The notes under the pieces: generated by a model | Told to the model about the DNA's origin: nothing | Database searches by the model: none | What the model saw: the letters and a program-made list of their open reading frames with translations, nothing else | Translations under genes and position numbers: made by a program | Shown: positions 38,402 through 47,167 of the stretch, one piece after another | How the letters are laid out: the number at the start of each line of letters is the position of its first letter | How positions within the stretch are numbered: the stretch's first letter is position 1 | NCBI GenBank assembly: GCA_003762615.1 | Contig: RIAZ01000016.1 | Location: 1 to 64,000, forward strand | Length of the DNA stretch: 64,000 bases | Direction of reading: 5' to 3' | Source: Muribaculaceae bacterium Isolate-037 (Harlan) | GTDB lineage: Bacteria; Bacteroidota; Bacteroidia; Bacteroidales; Muribaculaceae

Positions 38402-38424
38402 CACAGAAAACAAATTTTAACAAT

Positions 38425-38464
38425 AGGCGCGACATGTATATTGAAAAAAATACATGTCGCGCCT
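38425..38464. terminator. 14-bp hairpin terminator after the G3E gene
   Basis: Arms AGGCGCGACATGTA (38425-38438) and TACATGTCGCGCCT (38451-38464) are exact, with an A-rich 12-nt loop. The following 38465-38792 is an A/T-rich leader region holding the susC promoter and no gene. Confidence 0.75.
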
Positions 38465-38621
38465 TCATAAGACAACTAATTCTTTAATTAACATTCAACC
38501 ACTTGACACAAATATAATTATTCTAATAATACTAATATGTCTTAATAGGAAGATGTTTTAAAAAAGATATTCATTAACTTTTTTTAACACATTGCCATAT
38601 ATTTTAAATTAAATATTATTA

Positions 38622-38629
38622 TATATTTG
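38622..38629 (+). promoter_or_regulatory. -7 promoter element for susC/susD
   Basis: TATATTTG matches TAnnTTTG. The predicted 5' leader is about 155 nt and contains a small ATCGG/CCGAT hairpin near 38730. No clear -33 element or ECF-type site was found. Confidence 0.5.
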
Positions 38630-38792
38630 CCATCGAAAAAGAATTTGCAAGCGGTTCATATTTGGTTTTGATAATTACTACATCAATCAAATTTGTTCGC
38701 ATTTGTATCCATTGTACCAAAAAATAGACAATCGGTTTAACTGAGCCGATGATTTCAATAAAAACCATTATTAACTAAACTACATTGATCCG

Positions 38793-41700
38793 ATGAGAAA
38801 ACTATTTTTCTTTATGTTGGCAATGTTGGTATGCTCGCTTGAGATTTCTGCCCAGATCCATACGGTTAAAGGCACAATCTTTGATGCTACCAATAATGAG
38901 CCATTGGTAGGGGCAACAGTCGCACCTATCGGAGGAGGGCAAGGCGTCGCTACTGACATTGATGGAAATTTCGTGCTACGAGTGCCACAAGGTGTCAAAA
39001 AAGCAAAAATAACCTATGTCGGTTACACTCCGACAACTGTAGAACTAAAAGATGGCATGAAGGTTTTTCTTCAATCAGAATCTGCGGAGCTTGATGATGT
39101 TGTGGTAGTTGCTTATGGTACTGCCACAAAGGAGTCCCTTACAGGATCAGTCGCTGTAGTAAATTCCGCTGAGATTGAAAAAAGGCCTGTCAATACGGTC
39201 ACTTCCGCACTGGAAGGAATCGCACCGGGTGTGCAAGTATCGAGCAGCACCACTGCAGGTCCCGGCGGAGCTCCCTCTATTCTTATCCGTGGCATCAATA
39301 CCGTAAATGGCACGAATGCTCCGATATATGTTGTCGATGGCGTGATATTCAATGGCTCAATTGCTGATATAAATCCGGAGGATGTTGAATCAATGTCTGT
39401 GTTGAAAGATGCCGCATCATGCGCACTTTATGGTGCGAAGGGTGCAAATGGCGTGATTCTCATCACGACACGAAAGGCCAAGTCCAAAGGTAAAGTTGAT
39501 GTGACCTTGAAAATAAATCAAGGCATATATCAGAGAGGGCTTCCTTTCTATGAGACTTTAAATTCCAACCAATGGATGGAAACCACGCTTACCTCAATAG
39601 TCAACAGTCAGAATTCTTTGGAGAATAATGAGCTTACTCTTGACCAAATCCGAAAAGACCAGATAGAACATTTCTTTGATAATGTCCACGTTTGGAATAT
39701 ATATGGTGATAAGAAAGCTGAAGATATATTCAATGAAAACGGAAATGTGGTGCTTAATCCGTTAGCGGCGTATGATGACCTTAACTGGTGGGATGCCATG
39801 TCGCAGAATGGTTATCGTCAAGAATATAATGTCTCTGTTGCTGCGGCACAAGATAAGTTCAACGTATTTGCATCAACCGGCTACCTGAAATCGCAGGGCT
39901 ATATGATCAACACTGATTTCGAGCGTTTCTCAAACCGTATCAACCTCTCAGCCACTCCCGTGAATTATTTCAGATTTGGAGTGAACACCAACATGAGTTA
40001 CCAGAAATCGCAGGATGATGACCTTGATGTCGATGATCTTGGGGTTACATCCAATCCTTTCAACTACGTTTATCGTGCCCCGGTATTCCCGTATTACAAT
40101 CACGATATGAAAACAGGCGCGATCATTTATGATGAAAATGGAGAGAAAGAATGGAACACGAATCCGGGCTACACTCCCTATGAGAGCAACATCGCATATC
40201 TATTGCGTTCAAACAGCAATAGTTTCAACAAACTGACCGCAGACCTGTCAGTAAATGCGACAGCAATCCTTCCCTATGGATTCGAATTCACCGTGAGAGG
40301 GGATATGTTCAGATCAAAACAAGAATACAAGAGTTTTGGCAATCCGTGGGTCGGATCGGCTCTCGGTTTCGGACGTCTGAGAGTCACCAACTATAACACC
40401 AAGACCTACAATTTCATGCAGACCCTTACGTGGGAACATCAATATGGAGACCATCATGTCGATGTGCTGCTTGATCATGAAAATTATTCTTACGATTATG
40501 GCTACAACTACCAACAGGCTTCTGACATGATATTCACAGCCGGCGCTTTGGAACTTACTAATTTTGCAAAGAACGAGAGCTATTCGGCATATCATATCCA
40601 GCGCACCACAGAATCTTATCTTGGAAGAGCCAGATACAACTACAACCAGCAATATTTCGCAGAGGCCTCACTTCGCAGAGACGGCACATCACGCTTTGCA
40701 AAAGACTCACGCTGGGGCACATTCTGGAGCGTCGGCGCAAGCTGGATTATCTCCAAGGAGAAATTCCTCCGCAATATTGACTGGATAAATTATCTCAAGC
40801 TTCGCGCATCTTATGGTACAGCCGGTTCGGATGCGGCAGCAAATTCCTATGCATATTGGTCTCTTTACGCACAACGTGCTGCCAGAGTCGACAGCCAGCT
40901 GGTAATGTCACCCTCTCAGATGGGCAACGACAAAGCGAAATGGGAAAGCGTCAGGACTCTTGACGTTGCCCTTGAAGGCACTCTTTTCAACGACAGATTA
41001 AATTTCTCTATCGGATACTTCTTGAAAAAGAATGTGGATCTTTTATATAACGTAAAACAGCCTGCATCAGCCGGTGGAAAATGGGACGGCGCACAATGGA
41101 CTATTCTTACAAATATCGGCACAATGCAAAATGTCGGATGGGAACTTATGTTCAAAGGCGACGTCATCAGGACAAGAGATTTCCGCTGGGGTTTGAATCT
41201 GGATGCATCATTTATAAAGAACAAACTGACAAAATTGCCGGCAAGCGGCAACCAGTGGACCTCGAACATCGCCCTTATCGAAGGGAAAAGCCGTTATGAA
41301 TTCTACATACCCACCTATGCGGGCGTGGATATGGCCACAGGTCGGGCTCTTTATGAGATCAACAAAGACAGCCATGAATTCATGGAGCTCAACGAAGAGA
41401 CCGGCAATTGGGAATTCAGCCAATCCGCTTGGGATTCCAACATTGAGGGAGCGAAGAAAAACAATGCCTATGTAGAAATCGACGGTAAGCCCTACACCAC
41501 ACAAACGACATATTCATCAAAAGAATTCCAGGGCTCATCCCTTCCCACCGTATTCGGTTCGTTTGGAACAACACTCGAATGGAAAGGTATAACCCTGGGA
41601 GCACTGTTCACCTACAGCCTCGGGGGTAAAGTCCTTGACAGCACCTATAACAGCCTTATGTCTTATGGCGATGGCAAAACCAACAGTTACCACAAGGATG

Positions 41701-42065
41701 TGTTGAATTCATGGACCGAAGCTCCTGCAGGTCTAAACATGGACGACCCCTCACAACGAATCAGCAAAAAAATAAATCCACAAATCAACGCACAATACTC
41801 CAGCTACGACAACGCCACATCTTCGCGCTGGTTGACGGATGCAAGCTATCTCCAATTCAAAAACCTCTCCGTAGGTTATGATTTCCCGAAGGTAGTGACC
41901 GATCCTATAAAACTTCAGGCTTTGAACCTCGGATTCAATGTTGAAAACCTATTCACCGTTACAAAACGGAAAGGCATCAACCCCGCATACAACTATTCAG
42001 GCGGACAAGGTAACTATTTCGTTGTCTCAAGAGTATTTTCTTTCCAACTGACAGCTCGTTTCTAA
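38793..42065 (+). CDS. susC: SusC/RagA-family TonB-linked outer-membrane receptor
   Basis: The 1090-residue protein has a signal peptide (MRKLFFFMLAMLVCSLEISAQ), a carboxypeptidase-like domain (VKGTIFDATNNEPLVGATV in part, ATDIDGNFVLRVP), the SusC signature LDDVVVVAYGTATKESLTGSV near residue 100, a plug (VNTVTSALEGIAPGVQV, PSILIRGINTVNG) and a C-terminal barrel ending VFSFQLTARF. With SusD it imports a glycan or peptide oligomer using TonB energy. There is no N-terminal STN domain, so ECF anti-sigma signalling through it is not expected. The substrate cannot be told; no glycosidase is adjacent. Confidence 0.95.
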   Translation: MRKLFFFMLAMLVCSLEISAQIHTVKGTIFDATNNEPLVGATVAPIGGGQGVATDIDGNFVLRVPQGVKKAKITYVGYTPTTVELKDGMKVFLQSESAELDDVVVVAYGTATKESLTGSVAVVNSAEIEKRPVNTVTSALEGIAPGVQVSSSTTAGPGGAPSILIRGINTVNGTNAPIYVVDGVIFNGSIADINPEDVESMSVLKDAASCALYGAKGANGVILITTRKAKSKGKVDVTLKINQGIYQRGLPFYETLNSNQWMETTLTSIVNSQNSLENNELTLDQIRKDQIEHFFDNVHVWNIYGDKKAEDIFNENGNVVLNPLAAYDDLNWWDAMSQNGYRQEYNVSVAAAQDKFNVFASTGYLKSQGYMINTDFERFSNRINLSATPVNYFRFGVNTNMSYQKSQDDDLDVDDLGVTSNPFNYVYRAPVFPYYNHDMKTGAIIYDENGEKEWNTNPGYTPYESNIAYLLRSNSNSFNKLTADLSVNATAILPYGFEFTVRGDMFRSKQEYKSFGNPWVGSALGFGRLRVTNYNTKTYNFMQTLTWEHQYGDHHVDVLLDHENYSYDYGYNYQQASDMIFTAGALELTNFAKNESYSAYHIQRTTESYLGRARYNYNQQYFAEASLRRDGTSRFAKDSRWGTFWSVGASWIISKEKFLRNIDWINYLKLRASYGTAGSDAAANSYAYWSLYAQRAARVDSQLVMSPSQMGNDKAKWESVRTLDVALEGTLFNDRLNFSIGYFLKKNVDLLYNVKQPASAGGKWDGAQWTILTNIGTMQNVGWELMFKGDVIRTRDFRWGLNLDASFIKNKLTKLPASGNQWTSNIALIEGKSRYEFYIPTYAGVDMATGRALYEINKDSHEFMELNEETGNWEFSQSAWDSNIEGAKKNNAYVEIDGKPYTTQTTYSSKEFQGSSLPTVFGSFGTTLEWKGITLGALFTYSLGGKVLDSTYNSLMSYGDGKTNSYHKDVLNSWTEAPAGLNMDDPSQRISKKINPQINAQYSSYDNATSSRWLTDASYLQFKNLSVGYDFPKVVTDPIKLQALNLGFNVENLFTVTKRKGINPAYNYSGGQGNYFVVSRVFSFQLTARF

Positions 42066-42088
42066 ATCTTATAAACGAAAAAAACGAC

Positions 42089-43828
42089 ATGAAAAAAAAT
42101 ATAATAACAAAAGGGATTGCCGCTCTCATGGTCTCTACCATGCTAACTCCGGCATTGACCTCTTGCTCATCTGATTATCTTGATAAAGAGCCAATCACAT
42201 CAACAAGTTCCGCTGATATCTCGGGCACAATAGAAGGCGCAAGAGCAGCAAAGACAGGTTTGTGTCAGGGAATGTACCGTCAATTCACAGAACATAAGCT
42301 CAACGGCACAAATGGAGAGGCTTGGATGATGATTTACTATGGTGAGGTTTTTGGTAATTCAATGCTCAGCAATCTATATTGCGGACATGGGACAAGCGAC
42401 ACTTATGCAAACTGGAGTCAGCTTCGCCAAGAGACTTATTGGGGAGCACAACAGATGTGGTATTATGCATATAATCTCATTAATTGGGCAAACCTCATAA
42501 TCGAAAACATCGACAATCTGGACTCATACGACGGAGAGAGGGATTTCATCAAGGCGGTTGCCTTGACAATGCGTGCACATTTGTACACGCGGCTTGTACA
42601 ATGTTATGCGCCAAACTGGGAAAATGCAAACAATGGCGATGTCAAATGTTTGATCATACGTAAAAACAGCACAACTGAAGATTTACCATTCAGCACCATG
42701 AAGGAAGCTATAGATCTGATTTATGCTGACCTTGACGAAGCCATCAACCTCTTTGATAATTGCGGCTGGAAAAGAGACTTCATTTGGGAACCTGACGCCT
42801 CTGTTGCCCGTGGAATATATGCCCGCATAGCCATGATCACACATGACTATCAGAAAGCGCAACAAATGGCAGCGGAAGCTCGGAAAGGATATCCCATAAT
42901 GTCTGCCGATGAATATACTTCTGGCTTTGTGACTGCAAATGACGAGTATATGTGGGCTACGATGTATGAAGCACCCGCACAGTCTATATATTACTATGCC
43001 ACCGGTGCCTACAATGCATGCAACGGACGCTATCAGAGTTCGTGGGGCTATGCAGTTAACTCAATTGATTATATGCTGTATAAAAAATTCCCCATCACCG
43101 ACATCAGAAAGCGGTTGTATATAACGCCCGAATTCCTTGAACTCAACAAAGAACTTGCAGATAAGTATGGTCTTAAAGCTGAAGATTTTTGGGATGCATC
43201 CAAAATTTACACTAATGGTATGAGGATTCAGATCAACAGTCAGAATACAGCCATGAGAGATTTCATAATTGAATATGGAAAACAAGAATATGCCCGTCAA
43301 GATAAAATCAACGGATTCTTAAGCGGCACCATTGCTCCATATCAAGGGAAAAGCACCGAAGTATTATTTGGAACACAATACAAATTCTGGGGCAACCAGG
43401 TATATGGTATGAATCAATGGCCGTTTATGCGTGCATCTGAAATGGCATATACCGAAGCTGAGGCAGCTTACCGCAACGGTGACGAAGCCACGGCACGTAA
43501 AATTCTCATAGAAATTAATAAGGATAAGCGAGATCCAAATTATGATTGCACCTCTTCCGGTGAAGCTCTTCTTCAGGAAATCAAAGATTACAGAACGTTT
43601 GAACTTTGGGGTGAAGGTTTCAACTGGTTTGATATGAAACGTTGGCACGATCCAATAGTCCGTGTCGGTTGGGAAGCCGGGAATATGGAATCCGGAAACA
43701 GAGGCGTCTCATTCACTCAAAGATTTGATCCGGATGATTTCTACGGCTGGGTTATAACCGTTCCAACTGTCGAATTCAATTATAACAAACTTGCAAATCG
43801 TGCGGATTTACCTGGTGGTAACCGATAA
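42089..43828 (+). CDS. susD: SusD/RagB-family surface lipoprotein
   Basis: The 579-residue protein has a lipoprotein signal ending LTSC (lipobox Cys26), followed by SSDYLDKEPITS, the typical SusD opening. SusD/TPR helical features follow (FIKAVALTMRAHLYTRLVQ, YARIAMITHDYQKAQQMAAEA, RASEMAYTEAEAAYRNGDEA in part) and the C-terminal RTFELWGEGFNWFDMKRW. It forms the lid of the SusC pore and captures substrate at the surface. It starts 23 bp after susC and is closed by a 19-bp perfect hairpin, so this is a two-gene transcription unit. Confidence 0.95.
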   Translation: MKKNIITKGIAALMVSTMLTPALTSCSSDYLDKEPITSTSSADISGTIEGARAAKTGLCQGMYRQFTEHKLNGTNGEAWMMIYYGEVFGNSMLSNLYCGHGTSDTYANWSQLRQETYWGAQQMWYYAYNLINWANLIIENIDNLDSYDGERDFIKAVALTMRAHLYTRLVQCYAPNWENANNGDVKCLIIRKNSTTEDLPFSTMKEAIDLIYADLDEAINLFDNCGWKRDFIWEPDASVARGIYARIAMITHDYQKAQQMAAEARKGYPIMSADEYTSGFVTANDEYMWATMYEAPAQSIYYYATGAYNACNGRYQSSWGYAVNSIDYMLYKKFPITDIRKRLYITPEFLELNKELADKYGLKAEDFWDASKIYTNGMRIQINSQNTAMRDFIIEYGKQEYARQDKINGFLSGTIAPYQGKSTEVLFGTQYKFWGNQVYGMNQWPFMRASEMAYTEAEAAYRNGDEATARKILIEINKDKRDPNYDCTSSGEALLQEIKDYRTFELWGEGFNWFDMKRWHDPIVRVGWEAGNMESGNRGVSFTQRFDPDDFYGWVITVPTVEFNYNKLANRADLPGGNR

Positions 43829-43834
43829 TCTATT

Positions 43835-43881
43835 GAAATAGAAGAGGGATGATATTCAGAACATCATCCCTCTTCTATTTC
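43835..43881 (+). terminator. 19-bp perfect hairpin terminator of susCD
   Basis: Arms 43835-43853 and 43863-43881 are exact reverse complements with a 9-nt loop. They lie 6 bp after the susD stop, and the descending arm ends in a short TTTC tract. Confidence 0.85.
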
Positions 43882-43898
43882 ACATACTTTTAGGATAT

Positions 43899-43970
43899 TT
43901 AACCTTTCGGAACATGTTTAGACAACTCCCTTGTTTTAATATGGTTGGTTACTTACAATATTAATTATTA
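43899..43970 (+). repeat. two-part dispersed intergenic repeat upstream of tyrA
   Basis: The first part, 43899-43925, matches 22987-23013. The second part, 43934-43970, matches 24062-24097. Here both parts are joined directly in front of the tyrA -7 box; elsewhere in the window they flank pldA separately. Confidence 0.5.
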
Positions 43971-43976
43971 ACTTTG
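43945..43976 (+). promoter_or_regulatory. tyrA promoter
   Basis: TAACTTTG (43969-43976) is preceded by TTGG at 20 nt (43945-43948). The tyrA ATG is 24 nt downstream of the -7 box. Confidence 0.6.
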
Positions 43977-43999
43977 CAATCTTCAATAACGATACAATA

Positions 44000-44773
44000 A
44001 TGAAAATATTGATTCTTGGAGCCGGCAAAATGGGCTCCTTTTTCTGCGACCTTCTCTCTTTCCGTCATGATGTGGCGATTCTTGACACCGACCCGCAGCG
44101 GCTGCGTTTCACGTTTAATGTGCAGCGGTTCTCTTCGCCGGAGGAAGTGAAGGAGTTTGATCCCGACATGGTGCTGAATGCCGCCACCGTCAAATATACC
44201 ATCCAAGCGTTTGAGGCTATTCTACCATATATCCGGCAGAATGCAATACTCAGCGATATCGCTTCCGTAAAGACCGGATTGCCGGAGTTCTATGAGAAGG
44301 CCGGACATCCTTTTGTCAGCACCCATCCTATGTTCGGGCCCACATTCGCATCTCTCTCTAATCTTCGGAATGAGAATGCCGTAATTATCAAGGAGGGGGA
44401 CCATCTCGGAAGGGTTTTCTTCAAGGATATCTACAATGAACTGAAACTAAACGTGGTGGAATACACTTTCGACGAGCACGACGAGACTATGGCTTATTCC
44501 CTCGGAATACCGTTCGCATCCACTTTCGTATTCGCCGGAATAATGAAGCATCAGGATGCTCCGGGCACAACGTTCAAACGCCATTTCGACATCGCGCGTG
44601 GCGTGCTTAGCGAGGATGACCATCTATTGAGTGAGATCATGTTTAACCCTCACACCCCGAAGCAACTTGAGAAGATACGCACCCAGCTCGCAGAACTTCA
44701 GGAAATCGTGGAGCACCACGACAGCTCCGCAATGAAGAAATTCCTCACCAAACTGCGCAACAACATCAAGTGA
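44000..44773 (+). CDS. tyrA: prephenate dehydrogenase
   Basis: The 257-residue protein has an N-terminal NAD-binding motif LILGAGKMGSFFCDLL, SDIASVKTGLPEF, the prephenate-binding STHPMFGPT, and a helical C-terminal domain. It converts prephenate to 4-hydroxyphenylpyruvate for tyrosine synthesis. There is no fused chorismate mutase or ACT domain, matching the short Bacteroidota type. The promoter is directly upstream, and the terminator after it runs into the next gene's start. Confidence 0.9.
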   Translation: MKILILGAGKMGSFFCDLLSFRHDVAILDTDPQRLRFTFNVQRFSSPEEVKEFDPDMVLNAATVKYTIQAFEAILPYIRQNAILSDIASVKTGLPEFYEKAGHPFVSTHPMFGPTFASLSNLRNENAVIIKEGDHLGRVFFKDIYNELKLNVVEYTFDEHDETMAYSLGIPFASTFVFAGIMKHQDAPGTTFKRHFDIARGVLSEDDHLLSEIMFNPHTPKQLEKIRTQLAELQEIVEHHDSSAMKKFLTKLRNNIK

Positions 44774-44799
44774 CCGGGATAAACCATCTCTGGAATTAA

Positions 44800-44831
44800 A
44801 GCGTTTAGTCTATGTCTAAACGCTCTTTTTT
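44800..44831 (+). terminator. tyrA terminator abutting the next start codon
   Basis: Arms AGCGTTTAG (44800-44808) and CTAAACGCT (44816-44824) with a 7-nt loop are followed by CTTTTTTAT-type T-rich sequence. The last T is directly before the ATG at 44832. Confidence 0.8.
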
Positions 44832-46109
44832 ATGTCTTCATCCACTAAAACACCGGCTGCCGCCACTACCCCTGCAAGCGGCACATCATCCCGACGCTAC
44901 TACGTCTTCCTCATATTCTATCTGGTAATGTTGAGCGCGTTCGGATCGTTTGTCAACGACATGTATCTTCCGACACTTCCGGAAATGGTAAGGTCGTTCC
45001 ATACCACCACGTCCACCGTGCAACTTGGTCTGACATTCGGAATGATCGGACTCGGAGTAGGAGAAATGATACTCGGTCCGTTAAGCGACAGGTTCGGAAG
45101 GAAGCCGATACTTATCGGGGCACTCATAGTGTTCTGCATAGGTGCCGTATGCTGCGTATGGTCAAAAACCATACACGTCTTCATCTGGTGGCGACTTGTG
45201 CAGGGACTGGGCGCATCCGGCGGTTATTTCCTCGCCCGCACCATTCCCGCCGATCTCTATCAGGGACGCGCATTGGCAAAAGTAATGGCTCTTGTCGGGG
45301 CAATCAACGGTTTCGCGCCGGCAAGTGCGCCGGTGATCGGCGGACTTGTGGCTCGTTCCATCGGATGGCAAGGGATATTCTGGATACTCTTCGGATTCTG
45401 TGCATTCCTGCTTCTCATATCTCCGGTATTCAAGGAATCACTCCCCGTCTCAAGAAGGATTACAGGTCACTTCGGGGTGGCATTCAAGAATTATGCAGTG
45501 CTTTGTCGCAACCGTCATTTCGTCATACACGTCATGCTCAAGGGGGCGGCCCTCGGCATCCTCTTCGCATACATATCCTCAGCCCCATTCATCATACAGG
45601 ACCATTACGGCTACTCACAGATGCAATTCGGTTTCTTCATGGGTTTCAACGCCCTGTTCGTTGCCACAGGCTCCATGATCGCCCTACGGTTCAAGCCCCT
45701 GAAGAGAGCCGCTGTAATAGCCGGACGCACGCTTACGCTCGTGGCGATTGCGCAATTCGCATGCTTCTTCCTAATTGATAACGTGTGGGTGTATGAGGCT
45801 ATGAACCTCCCGATGCTGTTGTGCCTCGGAATGCTCTTCACAGTAGGGAATACGCTTGCCATGAATGAAGGCAGGGACTGTGCCGGCGATGCCTCGGCTC
45901 TGATCGGGTTGGCAGGCTATCTGTTCGGGGCAGTAGTCAGTCCTCTCGTGGGTCTTGGAGATATAGTCCATTCCACTGGCATAGCGATAATATCGCTCTC
46001 TGCAATCACCCTTCTCTTCACCCACATGAGCCGCGACCTCCCCGCCGACCTCTTGCCGACTCCCGCTTCTGCAAAGAGAATGGCACCACCCTCCCCTGAA
46101 AACAAATAA
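44832..46109 (+). CDS. Bcr/CflA-type major facilitator exporter
   Basis: The 425-residue, 12-helix protein has a Ser/Thr/Ala-rich 22-residue leader, then DMYLPTLPEM, typical of the Bcr/CflA drug-resistance group, MFS motif A GPLSDRFGRKPIL, and WRLVQGLGASGGYFLAR. Such carriers expel drugs or small metabolites with proton exchange. The start codon immediately follows the tyrA terminator, so expression requires read-through or an internal promoter that I could not find. A later start inside the first helix is unlikely. Confidence 0.88.
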   Translation: MSSSTKTPAAATTPASGTSSRRYYVFLIFYLVMLSAFGSFVNDMYLPTLPEMVRSFHTTTSTVQLGLTFGMIGLGVGEMILGPLSDRFGRKPILIGALIVFCIGAVCCVWSKTIHVFIWWRLVQGLGASGGYFLARTIPADLYQGRALAKVMALVGAINGFAPASAPVIGGLVARSIGWQGIFWILFGFCAFLLLISPVFKESLPVSRRITGHFGVAFKNYAVLCRNRHFVIHVMLKGAALGILFAYISSAPFIIQDHYGYSQMQFGFFMGFNALFVATGSMIALRFKPLKRAAVIAGRTLTLVAIAQFACFFLIDNVWVYEAMNLPMLLCLGMLFTVGNTLAMNEGRDCAGDASALIGLAGYLFGAVVSPLVGLGDIVHSTGIAIISLSAITLLFTHMSRDLPADLLPTPASAKRMAPPSPENK

Positions 46110-46152
46110 TACCATCCGTGTAATATGGGATGCTAATAAGCGTTATCATGAT

Positions 46153-46761
46153 ATGAAAAGATTCCTGCATATTGTCTCACTCTTAGTCATGTTTCTATTC
46201 ATGACATCTACATCGGTCTCCGCACAGCTACGGTATGGGTTCCGGTTCGGAGGCGACATAGCCTCTGCCCGACTGAAAAATGCCGGCGACGCCACTCTGC
46301 GTAATGGCGGAGGTTTCAGCGGCGGCTTCGTATTTGAATACCAGATGCCGAAATGCGGTTTCGCCCCCGACATCGCGATACTCTACACACGCTATAACAC
46401 CCGTCTTTCCGAAACAGGGAAAGATCCGGTGAGTTTCGGGCGTAACTTCATCGAGGTGCCGGTGCATTTCAAATATAAGTTCTGGATGAAATCATTCCAT
46501 GAGCTGTTTGGTCCGATGATATATACCGGTCCGTCGTTTGCTTTCCGTGTTGGCAACGACAACAAGGCTCCCCTCTCTTCAAAGGTAGTGCAGACCGGAT
46601 GGGACGTGGGGATCGGATTCGATATTGTCAACTTTATCCAGATTGCAGGCGCCTACCGGTTCGGTCTCGGTAATGCCGTCAGCAGCTATCCATCTCATCC
46701 CGACGCCTCTCTGAGAACGGATTGCTGGAACATCTCCGCAACAATCCTGTTTGACTTCTGA
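46153..46761 (+). CDS. outer-membrane beta-barrel protein (PF13568-like)
   Basis: The 202-residue protein has a signal peptide ending SVSAQ, then LRYGFRFGGDIASA, FVFEYQMPKCGFAPDIAIL (quoted part), FIEVPVHFKYKF and a C-terminal ISATILFDF with terminal Phe. The pattern is that of the porin-like OMP_b-brl_2 family. Function unknown. It follows the MFS gene by 43 bp. Confidence 0.78.
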   Translation: MKRFLHIVSLLVMFLFMTSTSVSAQLRYGFRFGGDIASARLKNAGDATLRNGGGFSGGFVFEYQMPKCGFAPDIAILYTRYNTRLSETGKDPVSFGRNFIEVPVHFKYKFWMKSFHELFGPMIYTGPSFAFRVGNDNKAPLSSKVVQTGWDVGIGFDIVNFIQIAGAYRFGLGNAVSSYPSHPDASLRTDCWNISATILFDF

Positions 46762-46817
46762 CGCGCCTACGATATCATTATATACTGAATATACATCAGC
46801 AGGTTTATGATATAATA

Positions 46818-46860
46818 CCATAAACCTATAAACCATAAACCATAAACCATAAACCTATAA
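46818..46860. repeat. CCATAAA/CCTATAAA short tandem repeat before the 88-aa gene
   Basis: Six units of seven or eight bases (CCATAAA or CCTATAAA) run to the ATG at 46862. The same AAACC/ATAAAC character is found in the palindromic elements at 4337 and 62566 and in the apbC-trmB spacer, so these may be decayed ends of the same repeat family. Confidence 0.6.
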
Positions 46861-46861
46861 A

Positions 46862-47128
46862 ATGGATACAAAACTTTTCATTAACCGTGCCGCCGATCTC
46901 GTGAAGGAATATATCGCGGAGGAGGAAGCATACACCGACAACGTGCAGCTACAGATCAACACTCTCACCTGGGACATGGAGATTGCTGATCCGGAGAACG
47001 ATCTTCCTGACTGCGACTATTATCCCATGATGGATCTTGTGAAGATGAGCGTGGAGAATCCGGGACAATGGGTGCCTGATATGGATGCCATTGAGGAGAT
47101 GGCTGCCGATTACGTATTCACTGAATAA
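46862..47128 (+). CDS. small acidic protein of unknown function
   Basis: The 88-residue product is strongly acidic (about 20 Asp/Glu), with an N-terminal amphipathic helix (FINRAADLVKEYIAEEEAY) and aromatic residues later (LPDCDYYPMMD, PGQWVPD). It has no signal peptide or membrane helix, so it is cytoplasmic. Codon use resembles the neighbours and there is no good alternative frame, so I think it is real. I do not recognise the family. It lies 39 bp before the propeller-AraC regulator. Confidence 0.6.
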   Translation: MDTKLFINRAADLVKEYIAEEEAYTDNVQLQINTLTWDMEIADPENDLPDCDYYPMMDLVKMSVENPGQWVPDMDAIEEMAADYVFTE

Positions 47129-47167
47129 CAGATACCGAATCACTCATAATCATCCTATAATCCCACT

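Noticed and set aside
37085..38413. 442-residue open frame on the minus strand opposite the G3E GTPase
   Set aside because: It is a shadow of the coding strand, made of repeated VMIVMIVMI encoded by the His/Asp repeats; the plus strand has all family motifs.
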